Made by a program: the position numbers and the translations under genes. A stretch of 64,000 nucleotides of DNA. Origin: Hymenobacter guriensis (lineage in GTDB: Bacteria; Bacteroidota; Bacteroidia; Cytophagales; Hymenobacteraceae). This document shows positions 34,690-43,446 of this stretch, piece by piece. Numbering within the stretch: position 1 is the stretch's first letter; each line of letters begins with the position of its first letter. The DNA is taken from positions 620,001-684,000 of the forward strand of contig NZ_JADWYK010000001.1 of NCBI RefSeq assembly GCF_015773195.1. The letters run 5' to 3'. The notes beneath the pieces are model-generated. The model was not told where the DNA came from, searched no databases, and saw nothing but the letters and a program-made list of their open reading frames with translations.

Positions 34690-35457
34690 ATGAAGCTGTT
34701 ACTCACTTACGTCCGGCGTTTTCTTTGCGTGCGTATGCTGCTCGTGGCCGGGCTGGCAACGCCTACCGCCGCCCTAGCCGACATCGTCACGCTTAATGCC
34801 AACGACAACGGCAAGCAGGTGCAGCTCAACGTGGGCGACCAGCTTATTCTCCGGTTGCCTACCATCTCCCCGCGCTTCGGCTGGCGCCTGACACAAACCT
34901 ATCCGGGGCAGTTGACGGTCACGAGTACGCATACGCTGCCAGGCTTGAGCAGCGGTGTGCCGGGTGCGCCGGCTACCTTCGAAATTCACTTCCAGGCCGT
35001 AGGCACCGGCGGCCTCGACTTGGCTCTGGTATCGGCCCAGCCGGGGAGCGGCTACGCAGCTTTGGGGGGCTTTTTCCACGTCTTCATCACTATTGATAAG
35101 CCCGGCGTAGCCAAAAACGTGAACATCACGGAGTATGGCAACCACAGCCGGGTGAAAGTAAACCAGGGCGACCAGCTGCTCATCCGCCTCGACAATACCG
35201 TGGGCTCACAGTACACCTGGGAAGTGCTGCCCCTCGACGACAGCGTGCTGCAGGTTCTGCCCACCCCAGTCGAGAAGCCAACGAAGAAGCCCAAAAAGCG
35301 CAAAGCCGGCAGCGAGGACGATGTTACGTTCCAGTTTCAGGCCTTGAAGCCGGGCCGCACCACACTGCGCTTTCTCTACCGCAACGCCACCAGCAATGAG
35401 GCGCCGCCCAAGCGCGACTTCGAAGTAGATGTGGAAGTACCAGAGCCGCCTAAATAA
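34690..35457 (+). CDS. Exported two-domain chagasin-like (I42) protease inhibitor
   Basis: 255 aa. Signal peptide (about 1-31, cut near ALA). Two similar beta domains follow. Each starts with a hydrophobic-Asn-x-Gly-Asp-Gln pattern (QLNVGDQLILRL; KVNQGDQLLIRL) and has the aromatic loop (SPRFGWRL; VGSQYTWEV); the second ends FQALKPGRTTLRFLYRN. This is the pattern of chagasin/ICP inhibitors of papain-type cysteine proteases, although the classic NPTTG loop is not conserved, so inhibitory activity is uncertain. A Lys/Pro-rich stretch (KPTKKPKKRKAG) interrupts domain 2. Periplasmic or secreted. It lies between the A2M locus and pbpC. Confidence 0.7.
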   Translation: MKLLLTYVRRFLCVRMLLVAGLATPTAALADIVTLNANDNGKQVQLNVGDQLILRLPTISPRFGWRLTQTYPGQLTVTSTHTLPGLSSGVPGAPATFEIHFQAVGTGGLDLALVSAQPGSGYAALGGFFHVFITIDKPGVAKNVNITEYGNHSRVKVNQGDQLLIRLDNTVGSQYTWEVLPLDDSVLQVLPTPVEKPTKKPKKRKAGSEDDVTFQFQALKPGRTTLRFLYRNATSNEAPPKRDFEVDVEVPEPPK

Positions 35458-35560
35458 ACGCGTGTACTAGCGTAGCGGCTGGATTTTGCGAGTACAGATT
35501 CATTCAGCTTGGTACGGGCGAAAAAGCACGTCCTGCGTAGTGCCAGCCGCAGCCTAAGCC

Positions 35561-35568
35561 TATCTTTG
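35561..35568 (+). promoter_or_regulatory. Possible -7 element (TATCTTTG) just before pbpC
   Basis: Exact match to TAnnTTTG, but it ends only 3 bases before the pbpC start codon, which leaves little room for a transcription start. Weak. Confidence 0.2.
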
Positions 35569-35571
35569 CTT

Positions 35572-37872
35572 ATGGCTCGGCAACTGGCAGTACGAATTTC
35601 GGTGATAGTGCTGGTCGCCTTGGGAGGGCTTCTGGCGCTGGATTTCCTGTTTCCGCTGCCCCCCGCGCCGCAGTACTCGCCCATTGTGCTGGCCGCCGAT
35701 GGCTCAGTGCTGCATGCCTACCTCAACCCCACCCAGAAGTGGCGGATGAAAACCGAGCTACGCGAGATTACGCCGGTGCTGCGCAAGGCCATTATCGAGA
35801 AGGAAGACCGGTGGTTTCGGTGGCACTTCGGGGTGAACCCCGTGGCCCTGGTGCAGGCCGCCGGGCGCAACCTGTTCGGCACGGGGCGCACTACGGGAGC
35901 CAGCACCATCACCATGCAGGTGGCCCGCCTGCTGGAGCCCAAGGAGCGCACCTTTGGCAACAAGCTGCTGGAAATGCTACGCGCTACCCAGCTGGAAGCG
36001 CACTACAGCAAGGATGAGATTCTGCAGCTTTACCTGAACCTGGTGCCCTACGGCGGCAACGTGGAAGGCGTGAAATCAGCCGCGCTACTCTACTTCCAGC
36101 AAACGCCCGACTACCTTTCCCTGGCGCAAACCGTCACGCTGGCCATCATCCCCAACCGCCCACGGGGGCTGGTGCTGGGCAAAGACAACGCGGCCGTGCT
36201 GCAGGAGCGCAACCGGTGGCTACGGCGCTTCGGAGCGGCCGGGCTGTTTCCAAAAGACGATGTGGCAGATGCCCTGCTGGAGCCCTTGGACGTAGAGCGC
36301 CACGCCGCGCCTGTGCTGGCCCCTCACCTTTCGCGGCGGCTGGTGCGGCAGTTTCCGCGGCAGGCCATTATCCGCAGCAGCTTGCAGCGCGCCAAGCAAA
36401 GCAAGGCCGAGGATCTGACGCGCAACTACGTGCGACGCCTCCACGAACTGGGCATCACCCAGGCCTCGGTGCTGGTGGTGAACAACCGCACCCGGCAGGT
36501 GGAAGCCTACGTGGGCTCGGCCGATTTTCGGGACTTCGCCGGTCAGGGACAGAACGACGGGGTGGTGGCCGTCCGCTCCCCGGGTAGTACGCTTAAGCCG
36601 TTTTTGTATGCCCTGGCCATGGACCGGGGCCTCGTCACGCCTAAGCTCCTGCTGCCCGATGTGCCCACCAACTTCCAGGGCTATCGGCCAGAGAACTTCG
36701 ACAAGCACTGCAACGGGGAGGTGACGCTGGAGCGGGCCCTGGCTTTTTCGCTCAACATCCCAGCCGTACGCGTACTCAATCAACTGGGCGTGCCTACCTT
36801 CACCGATAAACTGCGGCAGGCTGGTTTCCAGAGTGTGACGCGCAACCGCGCTAGGCTGGGCCTGAGCAGCATCCTGGGCGGCTGCGGGGCTAGCCTGGAG
36901 GAGCTGACCAACCTCTACGTGACGCTGGCCGATGCCGGAAAGTACGCGAAGCTGCGTTTCACCACTACCTCGGCGGAAGACCAGAAAGCCGTACTCCTTT
37001 CCGAATCTTCTGCTTTTCTCACCACCGACATCCTGGCTCAGTTAACCCGCCCCGACCTGCCGCTGGGCGCGGCCAGCTCCATGCGCCTGCCCAAAGTGGC
37101 CTGGAAAACCGGCACCAGCTACGGCCGCCGCGACGCCTGGAGCATCGGCTATAACCGTCAGTACACCATTGGCGTGTGGGTAGGCAACTTCAGCGGGCAG
37201 GGCAGCCCGGCCCTCACGGGCGCCGATGTAGCCACGCCGCTGCTGTTCGACCTATTTAACACGCTGGCCTACAACTCCCCTAACGACTGGTTTGTGCCGC
37301 CCGCCGCGCTGGACTTCCGGCTGGTATGCGCCGAAAGCGGGCTGGTGCCGGGGGAGCACTGCCCCAACCAGGTTATCGACTACTTCCTGCCCAGCATTTC
37401 AAACGGGCTCCGGTGCCAACACCTGCGGGAAGTCCTAGTGTCGGCGGATGGGAACTTTACGTACTGCCGCACCTGCGCCCCGGCGGCGGGCTACCGGCGG
37501 GAGCTATACCCAAATTTGCTACCGGAAGTGGCCGCGTACAAGGAAGCCCAGGGCATTCCGTACCGCCGGCTGCCGCCCCACAACCCGCAGTGCCAGCTGG
37601 TGCGCGGCACCGAGCGGGCGCCCACCATTACTTCCCCGGCCGCCAATACCGAGTACGTGCTTAACCGCCACGAGCAGCAGCAACTGCTGCTTTCCTGCAC
37701 CACCGACAACGAAGTGCGCCAGGTGCACTGGTACGTGAACGACAAGTTTCTGCGCACCGCCGCCGCCACCGAGCGGGTGTTCTTCCGGCCCCAGCCCGGG
37801 CCGCTCAAAATCTCCTGCGCCGACGACCACGGCCGCAACACCGACGTGCTGGTGACTGTAACCGAAATGTGA
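35572..37872 (+). CDS. pbpC: Penicillin-binding protein 1C
   Basis: 766 aa from ATG 35572, which places a membrane anchor (about 6-27) at the N-terminus. The glycosyltransferase domain (family 51) has EKEDRWFRWHFG, TTGASTITMQVARLL and LYLNLVPYGGNVEG. The transpeptidase domain has SxxK (Ser339-Lys342 in SPGSTLKPF), SxN (FSLNIPA) and KTG (512-514 in WKTGTSYGRRDAW). The C-terminal BiPBP_C domain (about 680-766) identifies the 1C type. It polymerises and cross-links peptidoglycan. The downstream partner of A2M in E. coli; here separated from it by a small membrane protein and an I42-like inhibitor. Confidence 0.94.
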   Translation: MARQLAVRISVIVLVALGGLLALDFLFPLPPAPQYSPIVLAADGSVLHAYLNPTQKWRMKTELREITPVLRKAIIEKEDRWFRWHFGVNPVALVQAAGRNLFGTGRTTGASTITMQVARLLEPKERTFGNKLLEMLRATQLEAHYSKDEILQLYLNLVPYGGNVEGVKSAALLYFQQTPDYLSLAQTVTLAIIPNRPRGLVLGKDNAAVLQERNRWLRRFGAAGLFPKDDVADALLEPLDVERHAAPVLAPHLSRRLVRQFPRQAIIRSSLQRAKQSKAEDLTRNYVRRLHELGITQASVLVVNNRTRQVEAYVGSADFRDFAGQGQNDGVVAVRSPGSTLKPFLYALAMDRGLVTPKLLLPDVPTNFQGYRPENFDKHCNGEVTLERALAFSLNIPAVRVLNQLGVPTFTDKLRQAGFQSVTRNRARLGLSSILGGCGASLEELTNLYVTLADAGKYAKLRFTTTSAEDQKAVLLSESSAFLTTDILAQLTRPDLPLGAASSMRLPKVAWKTGTSYGRRDAWSIGYNRQYTIGVWVGNFSGQGSPALTGADVATPLLFDLFNTLAYNSPNDWFVPPAALDFRLVCAESGLVPGEHCPNQVIDYFLPSISNGLRCQHLREVLVSADGNFTYCRTCAPAAGYRRELYPNLLPEVAAYKEAQGIPYRRLPPHNPQCQLVRGTERAPTITSPAANTEYVLNRHEQQQLLLSCTTDNEVRQVHWYVNDKFLRTAAATERVFFRPQPGPLKISCADDHGRNTDVLVTVTEM

Positions 37873-37874
37873 GC

Positions 37875-38183
37875 TTACCAGCCCGCTTCCTCGCCCGCCC
37901 ACCACACCTCGGTGCCGGCGGGCACGGGCGCGGCTTCAGCGTGGGTTAGCAGCAGCGCCCGGACGGTTGAGCTTTCAATTGTTGCGGTGGCCTCTCTCGA
38001 CACTTCCTCAACTGTGGCGGTGGCAGCTTCCGCGCGCCCATCGGGGTAGCGCAGTTGTACGGCCAGGGCGCTATATAAAGCCAGTTCGCTCAGTACCGAT
38101 GACGGGTTTTCGGGGAGTAATAACACCCCCAAACCGGGCAGGCTAAAACTTTTTTCCACGTGAAGCAGGCAATGTTCCGTCAT
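37875..38183 (-). CDS. Hypothetical protein, 102 aa
   Basis: No family recognised. It starts MTEHCLLHVEKSF, has no signal peptide, and is rich in Ala, Glu and Val. The stop is 2 bases beyond the pbpC stop, so the two genes are convergent with no terminator between. It is divergent from the glycine-zipper gene. Moderate confidence that it is a gene, since codon use follows the region. Confidence 0.5.
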   Translation of the reverse strand: MTEHCLLHVEKSFSLPGLGVLLLPENPSSVLSELALYSALAVQLRYPDGRAEAATATVEEVSREATATIESSTVRALLLTHAEAAPVPAGTEVWWAGEEAGW

Positions 38184-38235
38184 ACAAGTCTGTACGTAAT
38201 TATTGGCGGTTTTAGCGCTTTAAGTGGCTATTTCC

Positions 38236-38261
38236 GTTATATAAAACCAATTATATATAAC
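38236..38261. promoter_or_regulatory. AT-rich inverted repeat in a divergent gap
   Basis: GTTATATA and TATATAAC with a 10-base spacer, in an AT-rich 185-base gap between two divergent genes. It could be an operator or promoter element. Confidence 0.3.
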
Positions 38262-38368
38262 TAGCAGAAACCCGAACCCAACGGTTGTTCGGGCCGTACT
38301 GGCATGGTGCTTGTAAAATACCTCCCAGAATCAACAAGTACACCTCCGACCTTTAACAGTCTTTCGTC

Positions 38369-38917
38369 ATGAAAAAGATCAGCTGGATTTTCGCCCTCGT
38401 AATATTGTTCACCTCAGTTTTTGGTGAGTCTGCCCATGCGCAGGATAAAAAGAAAGTAAGCCCGCAGGCCAAAGGCGCCATCATTGGTGGCCTGGGTGGG
38501 GCCGCAGCCGGCGCCATCATTCATAAGCGCAACCGGGTTGTAGGGGGCGCAGTAGGTGGTGCCGCCGGTGCCGGCGTAGGCTACGTGATTGGAAAGCGCG
38601 TCGACAACAAGCGCAAGGCCGAAGCCGCCCGCGTAGCTGCTGCCAACCAGGCTGCCGCCGACCGCGCCGCTTACCGGGCCAGCGTAACCCGCGCCAACCA
38701 AACTAAAACCACTACGGTAGCTACCAAAACTTCTGCCGCTGCTCCCATGGCCCTGGCTGCCGGTGCCGGCGTAGGTGCTACCATGCTGTATGATGCCAAT
38801 GGCAACCCTGTACCGTACGGTGCCAGCGCCAATGGCCTTGCCTACCTGCCCAACGACTCCTACGGTGACCGTGACTCGGCGTATCCCGATTCGCAGGTTC
38901 GTCGCAAGAGCTGGTAA
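38369..38917 (+). CDS. Exported glycine-zipper protein
   Basis: 182 aa. Signal peptide (MKKISWIFALVILFTSVFG, cut near HAQ). Two glycine-zipper helices follow: AIIGGLGGAAAGAIIHKRN and VVGGAVGGAAGAGVGYVIGK (about 37-76), as in YMGG/Gly-zipper outer-membrane-associated proteins. After an Ala/Lys-rich helical linker comes a third hydrophobic Ala/Gly segment (about 125-140) and a polar C-terminus. Likely envelope-associated, oligomerising in a membrane. A terminator follows directly, so it is a single-gene unit. Confidence 0.82.
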   Translation: MKKISWIFALVILFTSVFGESAHAQDKKKVSPQAKGAIIGGLGGAAAGAIIHKRNRVVGGAVGGAAGAGVGYVIGKRVDNKRKAEAARVAAANQAAADRAAYRASVTRANQTKTTTVATKTSAAAPMALAAGAGVGATMLYDANGNPVPYGASANGLAYLPNDSYGDRDSAYPDSQVRRKSW

Positions 38918-38941
38918 TTGCTCCCGAGCCTTCCTATTTCC

Positions 38942-38968
38942 AAACCCAGGCCTGCGGGCCTGGGTTTT
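38942..38968 (+). terminator. Rho-independent terminator of the glycine-zipper gene
   Basis: AAACCCAGGCC / GGCCTGGGTTTT with a 4-base loop and T-tail. Confidence 0.85.
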
Positions 38969-39013
38969 CTGGTTCTTTTCTCTCCCTTTCTCCCTCACCA
39001 ACACCCTGTTCTC

Positions 39014-39481
39014 ATGCGTTACTCCCTCCTGGCAGGCATCGGTTTTGCTTTGCTGAGCGCCTGCACCCAAACCAAGAAAGAAGACACCGCCGCGGCCGTC
39101 GACATCCACGCCCTCAACCAGCAATTCATTGGCGCCTGGAACAGCCGCAACACCACCCAGCTGGACACGCTGCTGGCTGATGATGTGCAGTACCTGCAAG
39201 GCGAGTCGCACTTCAGTGGCAAGTCGGAAGTATCGGACAAGTGGATCCGCGAAACCGTGGGCACCATCAACGACCTCAAGCTGAGTCCCGTGAGCTCCGG
39301 CAACGACGCCGCCACCGCCTATGAGGCTGGCACTTTTGAAGTGGAAGTAGTGCCCGAAGACCGCACCCAGCCCCGTGGCATTGGCGAAGGCAACTTCATT
39401 CTGCTGTGGAAGAAGAACGCCAAAAACGCTTGGAAGCTGAGCTACGCCCAACTCGAAGGCCTGCCGGTACGGGTGAAGTAA
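39014..39481 (+). CDS. NTF2/SnoaL-like lipoprotein
   Basis: 155 aa from ATG 39014. Lipoprotein signal with lipobox LLSAC (Cys17). The mature part shows the cone-like NTF2/ketosteroid-isomerase pattern: LNQQFIGAWNSRNTTQLDTL, DDVQYLQGE, and a C-terminal FILLWKKNAKNAWKLSY. Similar proteins are annotated DUF4440 or SnoaL-like. Function not known; ligand binding or catalysis in the periplasm is possible. Between two terminators, so a single-gene unit; an in-frame upstream start at 38918 runs through the terminator and is rejected. Confidence 0.78.
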   Translation: MRYSLLAGIGFALLSACTQTKKEDTAAAVDIHALNQQFIGAWNSRNTTQLDTLLADDVQYLQGESHFSGKSEVSDKWIRETVGTINDLKLSPVSSGNDAATAYEAGTFEVEVVPEDRTQPRGIGEGNFILLWKKNAKNAWKLSYAQLEGLPVRVK

Positions 39482-39498
39482 CCGTTGCTGCCCTTATC

Positions 39499-39549
39499 AT
39501 AAACAAAGAATGCCTCGCCGGCCAAGCCAGCGGGGCATTCTTTGTTTAT
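39499..39549 (+). terminator. Terminator of the NTF2-like gene
   Basis: 16-bp arms ATAAACAAAGAATGCC and GGCATTCTTTGTTTAT. The symmetry allows use in both directions. Confidence 0.85.
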
Positions 39550-39581
39550 TTTGCCTGACTTAAGGGTAATCAAAGCCCGTT

Positions 39582-39672
39582 GTCCTGCTGAGCGGAGCCG
39601 AAGCATCTCTACCGCTTCGCCTACCGGAACTCAACGAAGCGGTAGAGATGCTTCGACTCCGCTCAGCAGGAC
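39582..39672. repeat. GTCCTGCTGAGCG-type interspersed hairpin, copy 6
   Basis: Arms GTCCTGCTGAGCGGAGCCGA and complement; about 38-bp stem with one mismatch. Close relative of the 34072 copy, with GTCCTGC in place of GTCATGC in both arms, so the two arms changed together. Confidence 0.9.
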
Positions 39673-39717
39673 GTTCAGGAGGTGTACTGTGTGCTATGCG
39701 GTTGTTGTTCACACTGC

Positions 39718-40125
39718 TTAGTCTACAACGTGCTCTAAGTATTCTTCCCCATCGTACACTGGGGCCATGTTTTTCTCTTCTTCCTCGGTAAATAGGCGGG
39801 AGCGAATCAGGAAACGTACGCCCAGCGGAATTTCCAGGGAGAAGCTGGCCCCACGGCCCTTCACCACGTCTACCGTGAGCTGGGTGTGCTGCCAGTAGGC
39901 AAACTGAGCGGCACTCATGAAAAAGTCGCAGCCGTGAATCTGGCCCAGCCACACGTCGTTGGTGCCCACCCGAAACTCGCCCTTGGCAAAACACATGGGC
40001 GAAGACCCGTCGCAGCAGCCGCCACTTTGATGAAACATGAGTGGGCCGTGCTCCTCGCGCAGCACATCAATGGTAGCTTCGGCAGCTGGTGTTATGAGGA
40101 CTCGGGAAGCAGGTCGTTGGGACAT
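39718..40125 (-). CDS. DUF779 protein (aldehyde dehydrogenase-associated)
   Basis: 135 aa. The signature GGCCDGSSPMC (Cys37, Cys38, Cys45) identifies DUF779, a family regularly found next to acetaldehyde-type aldehyde dehydrogenases; its function is unknown, perhaps metal or redox related. The C-terminus is acidic (EEEEKNMAPVYDGEEYLEH). Here the partner dehydrogenase (40683-42209) is upstream on the same strand, but a secreted protein gene and a hairpin lie between, which is not the usual direct pairing. Cytoplasmic. Confidence 0.9.
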   Translation of the reverse strand: MSQRPASRVLITPAAEATIDVLREEHGPLMFHQSGGCCDGSSPMCFAKGEFRVGTNDVWLGQIHGCDFFMSAAQFAYWQHTQLTVDVVKGRGASFSLEIPLGVRFLIRSRLFTEEEEKNMAPVYDGEEYLEHVVD

Positions 40126-40144
40126 CGTTTTAATTATTGGGAGG

Positions 40145-40507
40145 CTATTTAAGCGGCCACGGTTTGACTAATTCAGCGCGGGTGTAGGTGTATACAATAC
40201 CAGTTTGCAGATTCTGTACCCGTACGATGCCGCGTGTTTTTGCGCGCAAATTGTACCGAACGTTGTGGGCTGGGTCGTAGAGAATTTCCCAGTCGCCAGC
40301 ACTGCTCTTTGTCCCTCCGCCTAGTTGAGGAGAAGGTATAGGCTGCGGCTGTGTTTTCAATAACTCGGCTGACTGCGTGTGTTCTGTCTTCTGAAGCACC
40401 CAGTCGGGATTTTTCTGGCCCGGCAAAGGCAACTCCTGTCCTTGTGCCTTCAGACTAAAACCTAGTATTACGGCGGCTGCAACAGCATATTTTTCGATAG
40501 TCCTCAT
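40145..40507 (-). CDS. Hypothetical exported protein
   Basis: 120 aa from ATG 40507 (MRTIEKYAVAAAVILGFSLK), which gives a signal peptide cut near AQGQ; an in-frame codon 24 bases upstream is also possible. The mature part has Pro/Gln-rich N-terminal half and a small beta-like C-terminal part (ARTRGIV-type, with TGIVYTYTRAEL). No family recognised. It lies between DUF779 and the aldehyde dehydrogenase on the same strand. Confidence 0.6.
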   Translation of the reverse strand: MRTIEKYAVAAAVILGFSLKAQGQELPLPGQKNPDWVLQKTEHTQSAELLKTQPQPIPSPQLGGGTKSSAGDWEILYDPAHNVRYNLRAKTRGIVRVQNLQTGIVYTYTRAELVKPWPLK

Positions 40508-40606
40508 ATACTCCAACTTGTTAGTGAGCATCGTTTCAATTGACGTACAAGGCTTTTGCTATGTTGCGTTGCACACTCCACTATCAACCTGACCAAGGGC
40601 ATAAAA

Positions 40607-40664
40607 CTAACGAGCTGCTGTTTCACTGGCATAAAGTATACCCCATGAAACAGCAGCTCGTTAG
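40607..40664 (-). terminator. Long hairpin behind the aldehyde dehydrogenase gene
   Basis: Perfect 19-bp stem CTAACGAGCTGCTGTTTCA with a 20-base loop, 19 bases after the dehydrogenase stop. On the minus strand the stem is followed by TTTTATGCCC. Confidence 0.7.
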
Positions 40665-40682
40665 CTCCCTACTTACATCTGC

Positions 40683-42209
40683 CTAAAAGAAACCTAGCTT
40701 CTGCTGGCTGTAGCTGATGAGCATGTTTTTGTTCTGGCGGTAGTGGGCCAGCATCATCTTATGGTTTTCGCGCCCGAAGCCCGACGATTTGTAGCCGCCG
40801 AAGGGCGCGCCGGCGGGGTAGTCGTGGTAGCAGTTCACCCACACGCGGCCGGCCTGAATGGCGCGGGGCACCTGGTACAGCTCGTGGGCGTCGCGCGTCC
40901 AGACGCCGGCCCCGAGGCCGTAGAGCGTGTCGTTGGCAATTTCAATGGCCTCTTCGGTGGTTTTAAAAGTCGTCACAGAGACTACCGGGCCGAAGATTTC
41001 CTCCTGGAAGATGCGCATTTTGTTGTGGCCCCGGAAGATGGTGGGCTGGATGTAGTAGCCCTCGGCCAGGGCGCCGTCTTCCTGCGAGTAGACCTCGCCG
41101 CCGGTCAGCACCTCGGCCCCTTCGGCCTTGCCGATTTCCAGGTAGCTCAGAATTTTCTCAAACTGGTCGTTGCTGGCCTGGGCGCCCATCATGGTTTCCA
41201 TATCCAGGGGGTTGCCCAGCTTGATGGCCTTCACGCGGGCCACCACGCGCTCCATGAACTCATCGTAGATGTCTTCGTGCACCAGCATGCGCGAGGGACA
41301 AGTGCAGATTTCGCCTTGGTTGAGAGCAAACATCACGGCACCCTCAATGGCTTTATCGAGGAAGTCATCGTCGGCATCTAGCACGCTTTTGAAGAAGATG
41401 TTCGGCGACTTGCCGCCCAGCTCCATCGTCACGGGAATCAGGTTTTCGGCGGCGTACTGCATGATGAGGCGGCCGGTGGTAGTTTCGCCGGTGAAGGAAG
41501 CCTTCTGGATGCGCGGGGACGAGGCCAGTGGCTTGCCGGCCTCCAGCCCGAAGCCATTCACCACGTTCACCACGCCGGCGGGCAGCACGTCCTGAAGCAG
41601 CTCCATCAGCACCATAATGCTGGAGGGCGTTTGCTCGGCGGGCTTCATCACCACGGTACAGCCGGCGGCCAGGGCCGGAGCCAGCTTCCAGGTCGCCATC
41701 AGGAGCGGGAAGTTCCAGGGAATAATCTGCCCAATCACGCCCAGCGGCTCGTTGATGTTCATCGATACCGTTGTCGAGTTCAGCTCCGTCACGTTGCCTT
41801 CCTCGGCCCGGATTACGCTGGCGAAGTAGCGGAAGTGGTCCACCACCAGGGGCAAATCGGCCAGGGTGGTTTCGCGGATGGGCTTGCCGTTTTCCACGCA
41901 CTCCACGGCGGCCAGGTGGGGCAGGTTTTCCTCGATGATATTGGCAATCTTGTTGAGCAGGTTGCTGCGCTCCGTGGCCGAGGTTTTGCCGTAGGTTTCG
42001 AAGGCCGCGTGGGCCGCATCGAGGGCCAGTTCAATGTCTTCCTTGGTGCTGCGGGCTACTTTGGTGAAGACCTTGCCGTCGATGGGCGAAATATTGTCGA
42101 AGTACTGGCCCTTTACCGGGGCCACCCATTTGCCGCCGATGAAGTTATCATAGTGCGACTTGAACTTGGGACGGGCAACGAGCGTGGTGGGTTTTTCGAG
42201 GGTTTCCAT
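40683..42209 (-). CDS. NAD(P)-dependent aldehyde dehydrogenase (AldB/ExaC-like)
   Basis: 508 aa. Cofactor and active-site features are intact: [10 protein letters not shown], general base Glu263 in MELGGKSPN, and catalytic Cys302 in [11 protein letters not shown]; the C-terminal [13 protein letters not shown] matches the class I type. It oxidises small aldehydes, probably acetaldehyde, to acids. A divergent AraC-type regulator starts 204 bases away and most likely controls it; DUF779 downstream fits the acetaldehyde type. Cytoplasmic tetramer by family. Confidence 0.94.
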   Translation of the reverse strand: METLEKPTTLVARPKFKSHYDNFIGGKWVAPVKGQYFDNISPIDGKVFTKVARSTKEDIELALDAAHAAFETYGKTSATERSNLLNKIANIIEENLPHLAAVECVENGKPIRETTLADLPLVVDHFRYFASVIRAEEGNVTELNSTTVSMNINEPLGVIGQIIPWNFPLLMATWKLAPALAAGCTVVMKPAEQTPSSIMVLMELLQDVLPAGVVNVVNGFGLEAGKPLASSPRIQKASFTGETTTGRLIMQYAAENLIPVTMELGGKSPNIFFKSVLDADDDFLDKAIEGAVMFALNQGEICTCPSRMLVHEDIYDEFMERVVARVKAIKLGNPLDMETMMGAQASNDQFEKILSYLEIGKAEGAEVLTGGEVYSQEDGALAEGYYIQPTIFRGHNKMRIFQEEIFGPVVSVTTFKTTEEAIEIANDTLYGLGAGVWTRDAHELYQVPRAIQAGRVWVNCYHDYPAGAPFGGYKSSGFGRENHKMMLAHYRQNKNMLISYSQQKLGFF

Positions 42210-42316
42210 GCTGGTGGAAGTTGAGGGGTTTTCGGATAGTCCAAGCTAGGGCCTTTGCGGGCCGAAATAGGTGTAGTATTCTCTCACAAAAGCCGCCTAT
42301 CGTCGCAACTTCTACC

Positions 42317-42338
42317 TTCAGCTATGGTTCAGCTATAG
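42317..42338 (+). promoter_or_regulatory. Direct-repeat pair TTCAGCTATRG in the aldB/araC gap
   Basis: TTCAGCTATGG and TTCAGCTATAG start 11 bases apart (42317 and 42328), i.e. about one helical turn. The same 11-mer occurs upstream of the GH16 gene. Candidate binding site of the AraC-type regulator or of the promoter apparatus. Confidence 0.4.
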
Positions 42339-42412
42339 ACGGCTTAGTGAGGACTCACTATCTTGTCATTCGCCTGATCGTTGTTTCATCGGTTTGTTTA
42401 GCTGAACTTCGT

Positions 42413-43342
42413 ATGTCAACCGCTCATCTACCCGCCCCCATTGCGCTGCGCCCGCCCCAGCAGCTTACGTCGTTGGTTGAAAACCGCACGGTGTACTCGC
42501 TGGAGGCCTTTGAGCTGAACGTGTTCGAAACCCACCGCCAAGCCCACCAAGTGCCACTGAGCATGGGCCATGTGGTGCTGACCACCATGCTACGCGGCAA
42601 AAAGGTGATGCACCTGGCCGGCCGCCCGTCCTTCGAGTACTTGCCCGGGGAGTCGGTGGTAGTAGGCGAAAACGAGACGATGGTTATCGACTTTCCTGAG
42701 GCCGATGAGGCGCGGCCCACCCAGTGCCTGGCCGTGGCTATTCCCACGGATACTATTCGGCAGACAGTGGACTTACTGAATGAGGAGCAGCCCCGCGCCG
42801 AGGCCCACCTGCCCTGGCACCTCGACACCACCGACCACGCCCACTTTCAGAACACGCCCGAACTAACCGGCACCCTGGAGCGGCTGGTGCAGCTTTCCCA
42901 CGATACCGGCCGCGTGAAGGACGTGCTGGCAGGCTTCACCATTCAGGAAATGCTCGTGCGCCTGATGCAGACCCAGGCCCGGCAGCTGCTGTTTCATAAC
43001 TACCAGCGGCACGCCACCTCCCACCGTTTCGCGGCCGTGGTGCAGTACATCAAGCAGCACCTCACCGAGCAGATTACCGTGGAGAAGCTCTCGGAGCTGG
43101 CCTGCATGAGCAAGGCTACGTTCTTCCGGGTATTCAAGCGGGAGCTGGGCCTCACGCCGGTGGAGTACATCATTCAGGAGCGGCTTGCCGAAGCCAAGCG
43201 CCTGCTGCGCAACCCCGTAGCTACCGTCGCCGACGTGTGCTTCCGGGCGGGCTTCAACAACACAGCCTACTTTCAGAAGCTTTTCAAGCAGTACGAAGGC
43301 ATCACGCCGGGCCTGTATAAGAAACAATGTGTAGCCAGCTAG
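42413..43342 (+). CDS. AraC-family regulator, divergent from aldehyde dehydrogenase
   Basis: 309 aa from ATG 42413 (MSTAHLPAPIALRPP). N-terminal AraC_N-type effector domain (about 15-190), then two helix-turn-helix motifs (about 205-305): LSELACMSKATFFRVFKREL and VADVCFRAGFNNTAYFQKLF. An ATG far upstream in the divergent promoter region (42221) is rejected because those residues do not fit the family. It very likely activates the aldehyde dehydrogenase in response to the aldehyde or alcohol. Confidence 0.9.
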   Translation: MSTAHLPAPIALRPPQQLTSLVENRTVYSLEAFELNVFETHRQAHQVPLSMGHVVLTTMLRGKKVMHLAGRPSFEYLPGESVVVGENETMVIDFPEADEARPTQCLAVAIPTDTIRQTVDLLNEEQPRAEAHLPWHLDTTDHAHFQNTPELTGTLERLVQLSHDTGRVKDVLAGFTIQEMLVRLMQTQARQLLFHNYQRHATSHRFAAVVQYIKQHLTEQITVEKLSELACMSKATFFRVFKRELGLTPVEYIIQERLAEAKRLLRNPVATVADVCFRAGFNNTAYFQKLFKQYEGITPGLYKKQCVAS

Positions 43343-43446
43343 GTCACTTCGGCTACCACTGCTGCATTGCAACCTTCCGCGTCGAAATCGGTTAGTAGGG
43401 GCTGTTTGGCCAGCCGCCACCCTGCGGCTTCCGACGGTATCTGCTT

